Assembly (NCBI RefSeq): GCF_900187385.1
Contig: NZ_FYEY01000001.1
Coordinates: forward strand, 4,650,001-4,714,000
Origin: Streptomyces sp. 2114.4
GTDB taxonomy: Bacteria > Actinomycetota > Actinomycetes > Streptomycetales > Streptomycetaceae
DNA length: 64,000 nucleotides
Reading direction: 5' to 3'
Shown here: positions 48,790 to 57,549 of the stretch, in pieces
Layout of the letters: every line of letters starts with the position of its first letter
Position numbering within the stretch: position 1 is the stretch's first letter
Program-made: the position numbers and the translations under genes
Notes under the pieces: generated by a model
Told to the model about the DNA's origin: nothing
The model's database searches: none
Seen by the model: the letters and a program-made list of their open reading frames with translations, nothing else

Positions 48790-49986
48790 ATGGCTCAGGG
48801 GGGGCGAGTGATGCGGCCAGTGGGTACGGATGAGGTGGCCGGCCGGGCCTCGGGGCGTACCGCCGTCGAGGCGATCGGCCTCGGCAGGCGCCACCGCCGC
48901 CGCTGGGCCCTGCGCGAGGGCACCTTCCGGCTGCCGGCCGGCCGTATCTGCGCACTGGTCGGGCCCAGCGGCGCCGGAAAGAGCACCCTGCTCTCGCTCC
49001 TCTCCGGCCTGACCCGCCCCAGCGAGGGGGCCGTACGGATCGGTGGCGAGGACCCGGCCGGCGCCGCGGCCCGCGCCCGGACCGCCCATGTCACCCAGGG
49101 CAAGCCGCTCTATCCGCGGCTGACGGTCGCCGAGACGCTGCGGATGGGCCGCGCGCTCAACCCCGGCCGCTGGAACGGGGCGTGCGCCGAACGGATCGTC
49201 CGGGAGGGCCGGCTGCCCCTCGACGCCCGGGCCGGCGCCCTCTCCGGCGGGCAGCGCACCCGCCTCGGGCTCGCCCTGGCCTTCGCCAGGAGCCCCGAAC
49301 TCCTCCTCCTCGACGAGCCGTTGGCCGGGCTCGACCCGATCGCCCGGCACCGGTTCACCGCACTGCTGCTGGCCCAGGCCGCCGAGCACGGCACCACCGT
49401 CGTGCTGTCGTCGGACCTGCTCGCCGAGCTCGACGGGGTCTGCGACTACCTGCTGCTCCTGGGCGGCGGCCGGGTGCGGCTCGCGGGCGAGGTCGATGAC
49501 GTCATCGGGGCGCACGCCCTGGTGATGGGGGCGCACCGGGACGGCGCGCTGCCGCCCGCGATCGCCGCGCACACGGTCGTCGAGACCCAGACGTCAGGGC
49601 GTCATTTCACCACCGTCGTACGGCGGAAGGGCACGGTCGCCGCCGGGCCCTGGGAGACCGCGGAACCGTCCCTGGAGGAACTTCTGCTGGCTTATCTGCG
49701 CGCGCCCGACGCGCCCGACGCGCCCCCGCTGATCGCGCCGGGCGCGGAGCCGGTCCCGGCGCGGCGGCGCCGCAGGCCCGGCAGCAATCCGGGAATCCCC
49801 GGGATGCCGCGCAACGGACCGCCCCGCCCGGCAGGCCGTACGGGCGGACGGAGCGGACGGAGCGGCTGGAGCGGATGGAACAGCCCGCCGGGCGGCGCGG
49901 CGGGCACCCGGCACGACCCGGGCACCCGGCACGACCCGCCGGGCACACGGCACGACCACCACAGCGGCAAGGGAGCGGCAGCATGA
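48790..49986 (+). CDS. ABC transporter ATP-binding protein
   Basis: A 398-aa ATPase of a two-gene ABC system. Walker A is GPSGAGKST, the signature LSGGQRTR and Walker B LLLLDEPLAGLD, so the ATPase is intact. After about residue 290 the protein carries a long Pro/Arg/Gly-rich tail ending in three GTRHDP-like repeats and GTRHDHHSGKG, which is unusual and probably disordered. It starts at ATG 48790, with ATG 48811 (MRPVGTDEVA) as an alternative. The stop overlaps the permease ATG by 4 nt. Substrate unknown; no binding protein suggests export. Confidence 0.9.
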   Translation: MAQGGRVMRPVGTDEVAGRASGRTAVEAIGLGRRHRRRWALREGTFRLPAGRICALVGPSGAGKSTLLSLLSGLTRPSEGAVRIGGEDPAGAAARARTAHVTQGKPLYPRLTVAETLRMGRALNPGRWNGACAERIVREGRLPLDARAGALSGGQRTRLGLALAFARSPELLLLDEPLAGLDPIARHRFTALLLAQAAEHGTTVVLSSDLLAELDGVCDYLLLLGGGRVRLAGEVDDVIGAHALVMGAHRDGALPPAIAAHTVVETQTSGRHFTTVVRRKGTVAAGPWETAEPSLEELLLAYLRAPDAPDAPPLIAPGAEPVPARRRRRPGSNPGIPGMPRNGPPRPAGRTGGRSGRSGWSGWNSPPGGAAGTRHDPGTRHDPPGTRHDHHSGKGAAA

Positions 49987-51023
49987 CCACCACGGCACAC
50001 CCCGGCACGAACGGGCGCGGCACAGCGGGCGATCCGGGCGGGACCCGGGAAGCGGGCCTGGCACCGCTGCGCGGTCTCGCCTGGCTGGTGTGGCGCCAGC
50101 ACCGGCTGGTGTTCGGCGTGCTGCTGGCCGCGGCGGCCGGCGGCGCGGTCTGGTGCGCGGTGCTGCGCGGCCAGCTGGCCGGATTCATCGACGCCCACCA
50201 CATCGCCGGCTGCTCGCAGATTTCCCTCGATCCGCGCTGCGCCCACACTCAGGAGGCGGTCACCACCTTCCGCGACACCTACGGCCCGTCCCTGAGGCTC
50301 GCCGAAATGGGCCTGGTGCTGCTGCCCGCCCTGGTCGGGCTGTTCCTCGGCGCCCCGCTGATCGCCCGCGAGCTGGAGGCCGGCACCCACAAGCTCGTCC
50401 TGACCCAGTCGGTCGGCCCGCTGCGCTGGCTGGCGGCGAAGATCAGCCTGCCCGCGCTGGTCGTCCTGACCGCCGCCACGGGGCTCTCGCTGGCCTACAG
50501 CTGGCTCTGGCAGGTCGCCGGCGACGAGGTCTCCGGCTTCTACTGGTACTCGACCCTCGGCTTCCACGCGCTCGGCCCGGTGCCGGTCGCCTACTCCCTG
50601 CTGGCCCTGGCGGTCGGCGCACTCGCCGGTCTGCTGCTGCGCCGCACGGTGCTGTCGATGGGCGTCACGCTCGCCGCCGTGGTGGCGCTGCAGGTGGTGC
50701 TGAGCCAGCTCAGGCCCTACCTGCTGCCGGTCGAGACGGCCAAGTTCCCCAGCGGCCGCCCGGCCCAGCTGCCGGACGACGCCTGGCTCGTCGGCCAGGG
50801 CAACTACACCCGCTCCGGCGAGCGGCTGCCCGACGTCCCCTGCGATCCGGCCCCCAGCTACCAGACCTGTCTGCGGCAGCACGATGTGGCCGGCCAGTAC
50901 ATGGACCACCACCCGGCGTCGCACCACTGGCCGCTGGCGTGGATCGAGGCCGGCATCGTGCTGGCGGTGGCGGCGGTGCTGACGGTGATCGCCTTCCGGG
51001 TGATGCGGCGCCGCCACGGCTGA
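49983..51023 (+). CDS. ABC transporter permease
   Basis: A 346-aa membrane subunit encoded directly after and overlapping its ATPase. A ~35-residue hydrophilic N-terminus is followed by WRQHRLVFGVLLAAAAGGAV and five further hydrophobic segments. A large extracellular loop (about residues 250-315) contains the Cys pair in DVPCDPAPSYQTCLR. The ALIARELEAGTHKLVLTQSV-like segment (LIARELEAGTHKLVLTQS) is typical of ABC-2-type permeases of this actinobacterial group. The substrate is unknown. Confidence 0.85.
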   Translation: MTTTAHPGTNGRGTAGDPGGTREAGLAPLRGLAWLVWRQHRLVFGVLLAAAAGGAVWCAVLRGQLAGFIDAHHIAGCSQISLDPRCAHTQEAVTTFRDTYGPSLRLAEMGLVLLPALVGLFLGAPLIARELEAGTHKLVLTQSVGPLRWLAAKISLPALVVLTAATGLSLAYSWLWQVAGDEVSGFYWYSTLGFHALGPVPVAYSLLALAVGALAGLLLRRTVLSMGVTLAAVVALQVVLSQLRPYLLPVETAKFPSGRPAQLPDDAWLVGQGNYTRSGERLPDVPCDPAPSYQTCLRQHDVAGQYMDHHPASHHWPLAWIEAGIVLAVAAVLTVIAFRVMRRRHG

Positions 51024-51428
51024 ACCGGGCGCACGGGCGCACGGGGGCCCTTCGCGGCGGCCCGCAACCCGGGCGGCACCATGCGTGTGACAAAGGCTGC
51101 CCCGGGGGAGTCACAGGGGGACGCGCCCCGGCGGCGGCCCCCGGGCCCGGCTTCCGGGGCACATCGCCGCAGGAGCCGCCCGGCCGAGGTTCCTGGGCCC
51201 GGCCCGGCAACGGCCCCGCCCGCCCGGGACCACGCACCACGCCCAACGCCGGGGAGTAGCACCCCGCTTGCCTGGCCGACATATCCGCGTTACCGGCGAT
51301 TCAACGTCGCTTGCGAGCATCGGTGAATGCAGCCCGCTGTGCCGAACGGCCCCCACCCGAGGCTCCATCTCGCGCCGCCGCCTCCGTCTGACGCGCCTGG
51401 AACCCCCCGGACGCGGAAGAATAGGTTC
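51024..51428 (+). other. Gene-free promoter region of ppk
   Basis: A 405-nt gap. Open frames here are short and GC-driven. Near 51289-51312 a weak, 11-nt-spaced pair (GTTACCGGCGA, TTCAACGTCGC) is only loosely like PhoP repeats. No convincing promoter or terminator is seen. Confidence 0.35.
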
Positions 51429-53711
51429 ATGAACCAGCAGCCCAGCGCTCAGGCACAGGCCCAGCCCGAGGTGCCCACTCCGCAGCCTCCGCGCGCCGCG
51501 GCGCCCTCGGCCCAGCCGTCCGTGGGCTCCATCGCCGCGCACCGCCCGCAGGCGGTCCGGGGCACCGTGCCCGGCCTGGAGCCCGACCTGGACGCCGACC
51601 CCGACGCCTACGAGGACGAGGGCGTGGTCGGCGCGGACGGTGCGGAGCTGCCCAGCGGCCGGTTCCTGGACCGTGAGCGCAGCTGGCTGGCCTTCAACGA
51701 GCGGGTGCTCGAACTGGCCGAGGACCCGGCCACCCCTCTCCTCGAACGGGCTAACTTCCTGGCGATTTTCGCCAGCAACCTCGACGAGTTCTTCATGGTC
51801 CGGGTGGCCGGACTCAAGCGGCGGATAGCCACCGGCGTCGCCACCCGCTCCGCGTCCGGCCTCCAGCCCCGCGAGGTGCTGGACCTGATCTGGACCCGCT
51901 CGCGCGAACTCATGGCCCGGCACGCCGCCTGCTTCCAGCAGGACATCGCCCCCGAGCTCGCCGACCAGGGCATTCATCTGATCCGCTGGCCCGAGCTGAC
52001 CGAGAAGGAACAGGCCCGCCTGTTCACCCTCTTCCGCCAGCAGATCTTCCCGGTGCTCACGCCCCTGGCGGTGGACCCGGCGCACCCCTTCCCGTACATC
52101 TCCGGCCTCTCGCTGAACCTGGCCGTCGTCGTACGCAATCCGGTCAGCGGCCACGACCACTTCGCCCGGGTCAAGGTGCCACCGCTGCTCTCCCGCTTCC
52201 TGGAGGCCTCCCCGCAGCGCTACGTCCCCATCGAGGACGTCATCGCCGCCCACCTGGAGGAGCTGTTCCCGGGCATGGAGGTGCGGGCGCACCACATGTT
52301 CCGGGTGACCCGCAACGAAGACCTGGAGGTCGAGGAGGACGACGCGGAGAACCTTCTCCAGGCCCTGGAGAAGGAGCTGATGCGGCGCCGCTTCGGGCCG
52401 CCGGTCCGCCTGGAGGTCGAGGAGTCCATCGACCCGGCCGTGCTCGACCTGCTCGTCCAGGAGCTGAAGATCTCCGACGCCGAGGTCTACCCGCTGCCCG
52501 GCCCGCTGGACCTGACCGGCCTCTTCGGGATCGGCGCTCTGGACCGTCCCGAGCTCAAGTACCCCAAGTTCGTCGCCGGCACCCACCGTGACCTCGCCGA
52601 GGTGGAATCGGCGTCCGCACCGGACATCTTCGCCGCCCTGCGCGCCCGTGACGTGCTCCTCCACCACCCTTACGACTCCTTCTCCACCTCCGTGCAGGCG
52701 TTCCTGGAGCAGGCCGCCGCCGACCCGGACGTCCTCGCCATCAAGCAGACGCTCTACCGCACCTCCGGCGACTCGCCGATCGTGGACGCCCTGATAGACG
52801 CCGCGGAATCCGGCAAGCAGGTGCTCGTCCTCGTCGAGATCAAGGCCCGGTTCGACGAACAGGCCAACATCAAGTGGGCCCGCAAGCTGGAGGAGTCCGG
52901 CTGCCATGTCGTCTACGGGCTGGTCGGCCTCAAGACGCACTCCAAGCTCTCGCTCGTCGTCCGCCAGGAAGGCGAGATGCTGCGCCGCTACTCCCATGTG
53001 GGGACCGGCAACTACCACCCCAAGACGGCCCGGCTCTACGAGGACCTGGGCCTGCTGACCGCCGACCCGCAGGTCGGCGCCGACCTCTCCGACCTCTTCA
53101 ACCGGCTCTCCGGCTACTCACGCCGCGAGACCTACCGCCGTCTCCTGGTCGCCCCCAAGTCCCTGCGGGACGGCCTGATACAGCGCATCAGCAAGGAGAT
53201 CGCGCACCAGCGGGCGGGCGGTCCCGCCTACGTCCGCATCAAGGTCAACTCGATGGTCGACGAGGCCGTCATCGACGCGCTCTACCGCGCCTCCCAGGCC
53301 GGCGTCCCGGTCGACATCTGGGTACGCGGCATCTGCGCGCTGCGCCCGGGGGTCACCGGCCTCAGCGAGAACATCCGGGTCCGCAGCATCCTCGGCCGCT
53401 TCCTGGAACACTCCCGGGTCTTCATCTTCGGCAATGGCGGCGAACCCGAAGTCTGGCTGGGCAGCGCCGACATGATGCACCGCAACCTCGACCGCCGGAT
53501 CGAGGCGCTGGTACGGGTCACCGACCCGGCGCACCGCGCCTCCCTCAACCGGATGCTGGAGACGGGGATGTCGGACACCACGTCCTCCTGGCACCTCGAC
53601 CAGGACGGCGACTGGACCCGGCATGCGGCGGACGCCGATGGCGCGCCGCTGCGCAACATTCAGGAAATGCTCATCGACGCCCGGAGGCGCCGGCGTGGCC
53701 CAGCGACATGA
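51429..53711 (+). CDS. ppk: Polyphosphate kinase 1
   Basis: A 760-aa enzyme that makes polyphosphate from ATP, and the reverse. It starts at ATG 51429 (MNQQPSAQAQ); the first ~75 residues are a disordered Pro/Ala-rich extension common in Streptomyces. The N, head, C1 and C2 domains follow. The autophosphorylated histidine is His504 (KTHSKLSL) and the second catalytic His is 523 (YSHVGTGNYHPKTA). FLAIFASNLDEFFMVRVAG is a further family signature. The CHAD gene begins within its 3' end. In S. lividans ppk is tied to phosphate control and antibiotic output; here no clear PHO box precedes it. Confidence 0.95.
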   Translation: MNQQPSAQAQAQPEVPTPQPPRAAAPSAQPSVGSIAAHRPQAVRGTVPGLEPDLDADPDAYEDEGVVGADGAELPSGRFLDRERSWLAFNERVLELAEDPATPLLERANFLAIFASNLDEFFMVRVAGLKRRIATGVATRSASGLQPREVLDLIWTRSRELMARHAACFQQDIAPELADQGIHLIRWPELTEKEQARLFTLFRQQIFPVLTPLAVDPAHPFPYISGLSLNLAVVVRNPVSGHDHFARVKVPPLLSRFLEASPQRYVPIEDVIAAHLEELFPGMEVRAHHMFRVTRNEDLEVEEDDAENLLQALEKELMRRRFGPPVRLEVEESIDPAVLDLLVQELKISDAEVYPLPGPLDLTGLFGIGALDRPELKYPKFVAGTHRDLAEVESASAPDIFAALRARDVLLHHPYDSFSTSVQAFLEQAAADPDVLAIKQTLYRTSGDSPIVDALIDAAESGKQVLVLVEIKARFDEQANIKWARKLEESGCHVVYGLVGLKTHSKLSLVVRQEGEMLRRYSHVGTGNYHPKTARLYEDLGLLTADPQVGADLSDLFNRLSGYSRRETYRRLLVAPKSLRDGLIQRISKEIAHQRAGGPAYVRIKVNSMVDEAVIDALYRASQAGVPVDIWVRGICALRPGVTGLSENIRVRSILGRFLEHSRVFIFGNGGEPEVWLGSADMMHRNLDRRIEALVRVTDPAHRASLNRMLETGMSDTTSSWHLDQDGDWTRHAADADGAPLRNIQEMLIDARRRRRGPAT

Positions 53712-55161
53712 CCAGCCGACCGGAGGGCCCGCGGGTCTCCTCGGCACCGGATACGAGCCCGGCCCAGCGCCCGGAGCCCGTGCGGCAGTGGTGGACGGCC
53801 CGTACCCAGGAGCGGACGGCTCGTACCCAGGAGCCGACGGCACACCACGGCCGGATGATGACGCCGGCCGCGGCCGGCACGGCGCCGCGTACCGGCCGCT
53901 TATGACGGACGACCTCGCCGACATCGGCGCCGCCCTCGCCGGGCGTACGGCCGAGGAAGTCCTCGCCGGCTATCTGCACCAGCAGTCGGCGGAATTCCTG
54001 CGCAGCCTGCGCCTGCACCGGGAGAGCGGTTCGGACGCGGAGGGCGCCGGCGAGGCCGCCCGTCAGCTGCGCCGCGCCGCCCGCCGGATCAGCGCCACCC
54101 TGCACACCTTCCGTCCGCTGACCGAGGAGGTCTGGGCCGACCAGCTCACCGCCGAACTGGGCTGGCTGTCCGGCGCCCTGGCCCGCGAACAGGCCTGCGC
54201 CGCACGCCGCGAACGGCTGATGACCGCACTGCAACGCCTGACCGGCCGCACGGAACGGAACGACCGCGCCGACCGGGATGGCCGCGCGGACCGGAACGAC
54301 CGGGGCGATCGGAAGGGCCGCGCCGACCGGGATGACCGAGGCGACCGCCAGGGCCGGCCGGACCGCAGCAAACGGGGAGCCCGGACGACCACGGGCTCCG
54401 CTACGGGCTCGGCCAGGGCCACTGCCACGGGACCCGCCACCGGCCGCGGCGCCCTGCCCACCGCGTCGGCCGCGGCTTCCGCCGCAACCTCGGCCACCAC
54501 TTCCGCCACCACTGCCGCCGCGACTTCCGCCACCGACCCGGATCCCGACGGCGCCCTGGCGGCCGGTGCGGCGCGGGCCGGAGCCCTGCTCGACCGCCAG
54601 CTCACCCTCGCCCGCACCCGCGCCCACACCGCCGCGCTGCAGGCCCTGGGCTCCTCCCGCTTCCACGCCGTCGCCGACTCCGTGGCGGTACTCGCCTCCG
54701 AGGCGCCGCTCGCCCGTACGACCACCGAGCTGCCCGCCGCCGAGGCGCTGCCGCCACTCGCCGAACAGGCCCACCGCCGGCTCGCGGAGGCGGCCGCCGC
54801 ACTGCCGTTGTCCCGCGCCGGGTACCCGTACAACGCCGCCGCGCTCGCCGCAGACCAGCGCCAGGACGCGCCCTGGCACCAGGTCCGGCTGCTGGTGCGA
54901 CTGAGCCGCTACGCCCGGGAGGTGCTGGCGCCGGAGTACGCCGACTTCCGGCTGGCGGAGGCCGGCCGGGCGCTGGAGTGGCACCGCGACGCCGCGGAGG
55001 CCGCCGCCGCTGCCGCCGCCGCGGCCCGCACCCCCCGGATCGCCCCGGCCACGGCATACGCCCTCGGAGTGCTGCACGCCGATCAGCGACACGAAGTGGA
55101 GGCGGCCCGCTTCGCCTTCGGTCGCGTGTGGCTGCCCAGGACACCGGAGCGGGCGAACTGA
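53695..55161 (+). CDS. CHAD domain protein with low-complexity insert
   Basis: A 488-aa protein of the CHAD family, helical proteins that bind polyphosphate. GTG 53695 overlaps the ppk end by 17 nt and has GGAGG upstream; ATG 53902 would give a shorter form. The first CHAD half (from about residue 70) contains the Arg-rich helix RQLRRAARRISATLHTFRPL. A long insert follows: Arg/Asp repeats (RADRDGRADRNDRGDRKGR, about residues 186-228), then an Ala/Thr/Ser run to about 285. The second half contains RYAREVLAPEYADFRLAEAG. The usual histidine of the first helix appears to be Arg. Co-transcribed with ppk, it likely acts in polyphosphate metabolism. Confidence 0.85.
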   Translation: MAQRHDQPTGGPAGLLGTGYEPGPAPGARAAVVDGPYPGADGSYPGADGTPRPDDDAGRGRHGAAYRPLMTDDLADIGAALAGRTAEEVLAGYLHQQSAEFLRSLRLHRESGSDAEGAGEAARQLRRAARRISATLHTFRPLTEEVWADQLTAELGWLSGALAREQACAARRERLMTALQRLTGRTERNDRADRDGRADRNDRGDRKGRADRDDRGDRQGRPDRSKRGARTTTGSATGSARATATGPATGRGALPTASAAASAATSATTSATTAAATSATDPDPDGALAAGAARAGALLDRQLTLARTRAHTAALQALGSSRFHAVADSVAVLASEAPLARTTTELPAAEALPPLAEQAHRRLAEAAAALPLSRAGYPYNAAALAADQRQDAPWHQVRLLVRLSRYAREVLAPEYADFRLAEAGRALEWHRDAAEAAAAAAAAARTPRIAPATAYALGVLHADQRHEVEAARFAFGRVWLPRTPERAN

Positions 55162-55227
55162 GATCGGAGGGAAGCGCCAGGGACACGGGCCGGCTGAAGG
55201 CCCGGCAGGCGGAGAGGGAGCGATGAT

Positions 55228-55647
55228 GTGACTGTGCCTCAGAAGCCCATTCGAGCGGCGGGATGCGTCCTCTGGCGTCGCGCGGCCTCCGAGGACGGGC
55301 TGGAGATCGCGCTCGTCCACCGCCCCAAGTACGACGACTGGTCCCACCCCAAAGGCAAGCTGAAGAGCGGCGAGGACGCCCTGGCCGGCGCGGTGCGCGA
55401 GGTGGCGGAGGAGACGGGCATGGAGTGCCGCCCCGGAGCCCCGCTGCCCACCTCCTGCTACCTCGCGGGCGGCCGCCCCAAGCAGGTCCGCTACTGGGCG
55501 GCGGAAGCGGTCGCCGGAGCCTTCACCCCGAACAGCGAGGTCGACCGCATGGTCTGGCTCTCGCCCGCCGACGCCCGCCTCCGCCTCACCCAGGAACGGG
55601 ACCGTCCCCTGGTGGACGCCTTGCTCGCGGCGCTGCATCTGGCGTGA
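55228..55647 (+). CDS. NUDIX hydrolase (MutT1-like)
   Basis: A 139-aa NUDIX hydrolase starting at GTG 55228 (VTVPQKPIRAAGCVLWRRAA). The NUDIX box is complete, running from GKLKSGEDALAGAV into REVAEETGM. The KYDDWSHPKGKLKSGE entry matches the N-terminal domain of mycobacterial MutT1, which cleaves 8-oxo-dGTP or dinucleoside polyphosphates. The C-terminal phosphatase domain of MutT1 is missing. It is third in the ppk-CHAD-NUDIX group, 66 nt after the CHAD stop. A perfect palindrome terminator follows. Confidence 0.9.
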   Translation: MTVPQKPIRAAGCVLWRRAASEDGLEIALVHRPKYDDWSHPKGKLKSGEDALAGAVREVAEETGMECRPGAPLPTSCYLAGGRPKQVRYWAAEAVAGAFTPNSEVDRMVWLSPADARLRLTQERDRPLVDALLAALHLA

Positions 55648-55741
55648 TGCCCGAGAGCCGGAGCCCCAACTCTTCGGCAGGCCTCGGCAGGGCCACGCGG
55701 CCGGTACCGTCTGGGTTTCGGGGAGGCCGCTCGCAAACACC

Positions 55742-55779
55742 GATCCCGGCTGCCTCGGATATCCGAGGCAGCCGGGATC
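55742..55779. terminator. Perfect 38-bp palindrome (terminator) after NUDIX gene
   Basis: Two 19-bp arms meet with no loop (GATCCCGGCTGCCTCGGAT and its exact inverse). It lies 95 nt after the NUDIX stop and 40 nt before the convergent lectin-like gene stop, so it can end both transcripts. It is also close to the proposed inversion breakpoint. Confidence 0.75.
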
Positions 55780-55818
55780 AATCAGCCCGCGCAGACACAG
55801 GCGACGTGCTCCGGCTGA

Positions 55819-57114
55819 CTACACCCCACCGGGCTTGGAGGCTATGCACCCGGCGTCCGTGGAGTCCGTGGTGCATTTCGCGAAGACGCTGTAAACACCG
55901 TCGATGCCCTCCACCGGCAGACTGACGGTCGTGTGGTGCGTCCACGTCGACCCGGTGTCGGTGGTGAATGTCCAGTCGCCGGTGGTCGTCTTGATCGCCA
56001 AAGCTCGCGCCAGCCACGCCGTCTGGCCGGGCGGAACATCGATGGTCTGGCTGGCGCCCGTTGTCTCCGTGCTGGTCTGAGTCTTGGTCCAGGTGTGCTG
56101 ATATCCAATCTGGACGTCGGACTTCAGCGGGCTCAGATCGCCACTGTCGGTTTTGCCCGGGCCGAGCGTGAGGCTGACGCCGAGGGTGCTGGTGTCGGTG
56201 ATGGTGTCCGCTGTGGACTGCGACCAGTTCAAGGCGCAGCTCAAATTGCCGCCGCTGGGTCCGCTGGAGTTCTTGCAGACGGGGGAGGGGCCACCCTGGT
56301 CACTTGATGTGGAAACGAGTTGGTAGTCCCCGAGGTGGGCGGGCTGGGAGTCGTCGGTGATGGTGTACGAACTCGCCGTGATGACGCCGGATCCCTTGTT
56401 GCGCTGGGACAGCGCGTACTGCGTCGCCAGATCGTCGACGGTCGGGCCGCTCGCACCGTCACCGGGGGCCGCGGTCGCGGTCCACTGCTCATCGGTGGCT
56501 CCCCCGGCGGTGCCCGCTCCATCGGCGCACCCAACGGAGTTCATCTGGAGGGCGGCACCGCCCGCGAAGGGGGTAGCGTACTGGTCCCAGTGCGACGTGA
56601 GGCATTCGTCGTTGTCGACGCGCCGGATCAGGTAGGTACTGGCCGGGCCGTTGGTGACCGGTTGGGCGTAGAACAGCTGCTTCTGGTTTGTGACATCGCA
56701 GGTGACGTCCATGGTGAGGTAGCCGTTGTCGTCGATTTCGACGCAGCCGCTCTTGCTGGGGACGTTGTTGGCGATCTGGAAGCTGCCGTCGTTGTTGGGG
56801 TTGGGCTTGAAGCTCCACTGATCGCTCGGCACCGTGCCCTTGTCCGTGGGCCGCAGGACGACGTCATTGCTGTCCGATGAGTCGTCATTGAGCAGGTCAA
56901 CGCTGCCATTCGGGTTCGCGGTGATCGCCATTCCGGAGACATCGTGCTGCACGGCGGCGATGGTCATGCATCCGATGTTGGAACTCTTGTCACACGAGGG
57001 GTCTTCTGCATGAGCCGGCGTGGTGGCCAGCAGCGACAGCGGTACGGCGAGCGCGACCGTAAGGAACGAAGACATTCTTCGCGCCGCATTTCGTGGCACT
57101 TGTTCAGTGGGCAC
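55819..57114 (-). CDS. Secreted lectin/aerolysin-like protein
   Basis: A 431-aa exported protein. GTG 57114, preceded by AAGGGA, gives a signal peptide (MSSFLTVALAVPLSLLATTP, cleavage near AHA/ED); ATG 57075 is an alternative. Residues ~40-225 resemble a ricin-type beta-trefoil: QWSFKPNPNNDGSFQIAN, DECLTSHWDQYATPFAGGAA and EQWTATAAPG, with several Cys (SCDKSSNIGC, GCVEID). The C-terminal ~200 residues are Ser/Thr-rich beta strands with WTKTQTSTETTGASQTIDVP then PGQTAWL, a pattern like aerolysin/ETX-MTX2 pore-forming modules. It would bind carbohydrate and perhaps membranes. The pore-forming reading is tentative. It lies in the accessory patch. Confidence 0.6.
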   Translation of the reverse strand: MPTEQVPRNAARRMSSFLTVALAVPLSLLATTPAHAEDPSCDKSSNIGCMTIAAVQHDVSGMAITANPNGSVDLLNDDSSDSNDVVLRPTDKGTVPSDQWSFKPNPNNDGSFQIANNVPSKSGCVEIDDNGYLTMDVTCDVTNQKQLFYAQPVTNGPASTYLIRRVDNDECLTSHWDQYATPFAGGAALQMNSVGCADGAGTAGGATDEQWTATAAPGDGASGPTVDDLATQYALSQRNKGSGVITASSYTITDDSQPAHLGDYQLVSTSSDQGGPSPVCKNSSGPSGGNLSCALNWSQSTADTITDTSTLGVSLTLGPGKTDSGDLSPLKSDVQIGYQHTWTKTQTSTETTGASQTIDVPPGQTAWLARALAIKTTTGDWTFTTDTGSTWTHHTTVSLPVEGIDGVYSVFAKCTTDSTDAGCIASKPGGV

Positions 57115-57306
57115 GAGGCATTTCCCTTCGCCTTTTCTGCACGTCTCCGGCACAGTGACGTGCGCCGGGGCCACCGTGGCGGCATCAACGTAGGCGTGGG
57201 CAGCCGGAGGTACATCCATCAACTGAGGGAGATGGTTTCCGGTTTCGGTGCCGGACCGTATGCGTTCAGCACGGGTCCAGGCTGAGTTTGTTGCAGACGC
57301 GACGAA

Positions 57307-57331
57307 GGCCCTCCCGGGATGTGGGAGGGCC
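57307..57331 (-). terminator. Terminator after the Scr1/DUF397 pair
   Basis: GGCCCTCCC (57307-57315), 7-nt loop, GGGAGGGCC (57323-57331), a perfect 9-bp stem 21 nt past the DUF397 stop. The rest of the 237-nt gap before the lectin-like gene start shows nothing further. Confidence 0.7.
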
Positions 57332-57351
57332 CTCGGCTGTGCGTCCGGAAA

Positions 57352-57549
57352 TCAGCGGGACTGGCCCTTGGCGTACTCGACGAAGTGGGCCCACTGAGGG
57401 GCAGGGAAGGCGAGAGCCGGGCCGTGCGGGTCCTTGCTGTCCCGAACCGGCACGACACCGTGGGTGTGCGCGTGCTCCGGTGCCCATTCGATGCACTGTC
57501 CGCCGTTTTCGCTGTACGAGGATTTGATCCATCGGAGGGATGCGGTCAC
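57352..57549 (-). CDS. DUF397 domain protein
   Basis: A 65-aa protein starting at GTG 57549 (VTASLRWIKSSYSENGGQCI). It has the complete DUF397 pattern: W.KSSYS...GG.C.E, then VPVRDSKDPHGPALAFPAPQ and WAHFVEYAKG. DUF397 proteins are the small partners of Scr1-type XRE regulators and are considered toxin-like or modulator proteins. Its start overlaps the upstream XRE stop by 4 nt, so the pair is translationally coupled. Confidence 0.93.
   Translation of the reverse strand: MTASLRWIKSSYSENGGQCIEWAPEHAHTHGVVPVRDSKDPHGPALAFPAPQWAHFVEYAKGQSR

Noticed and set aside
51289..51312. Possible PHO box upstream of ppk
   Set aside because: Only two units, each with several mismatches to GTTCACC; too weak compared with the box at 3986-4029.
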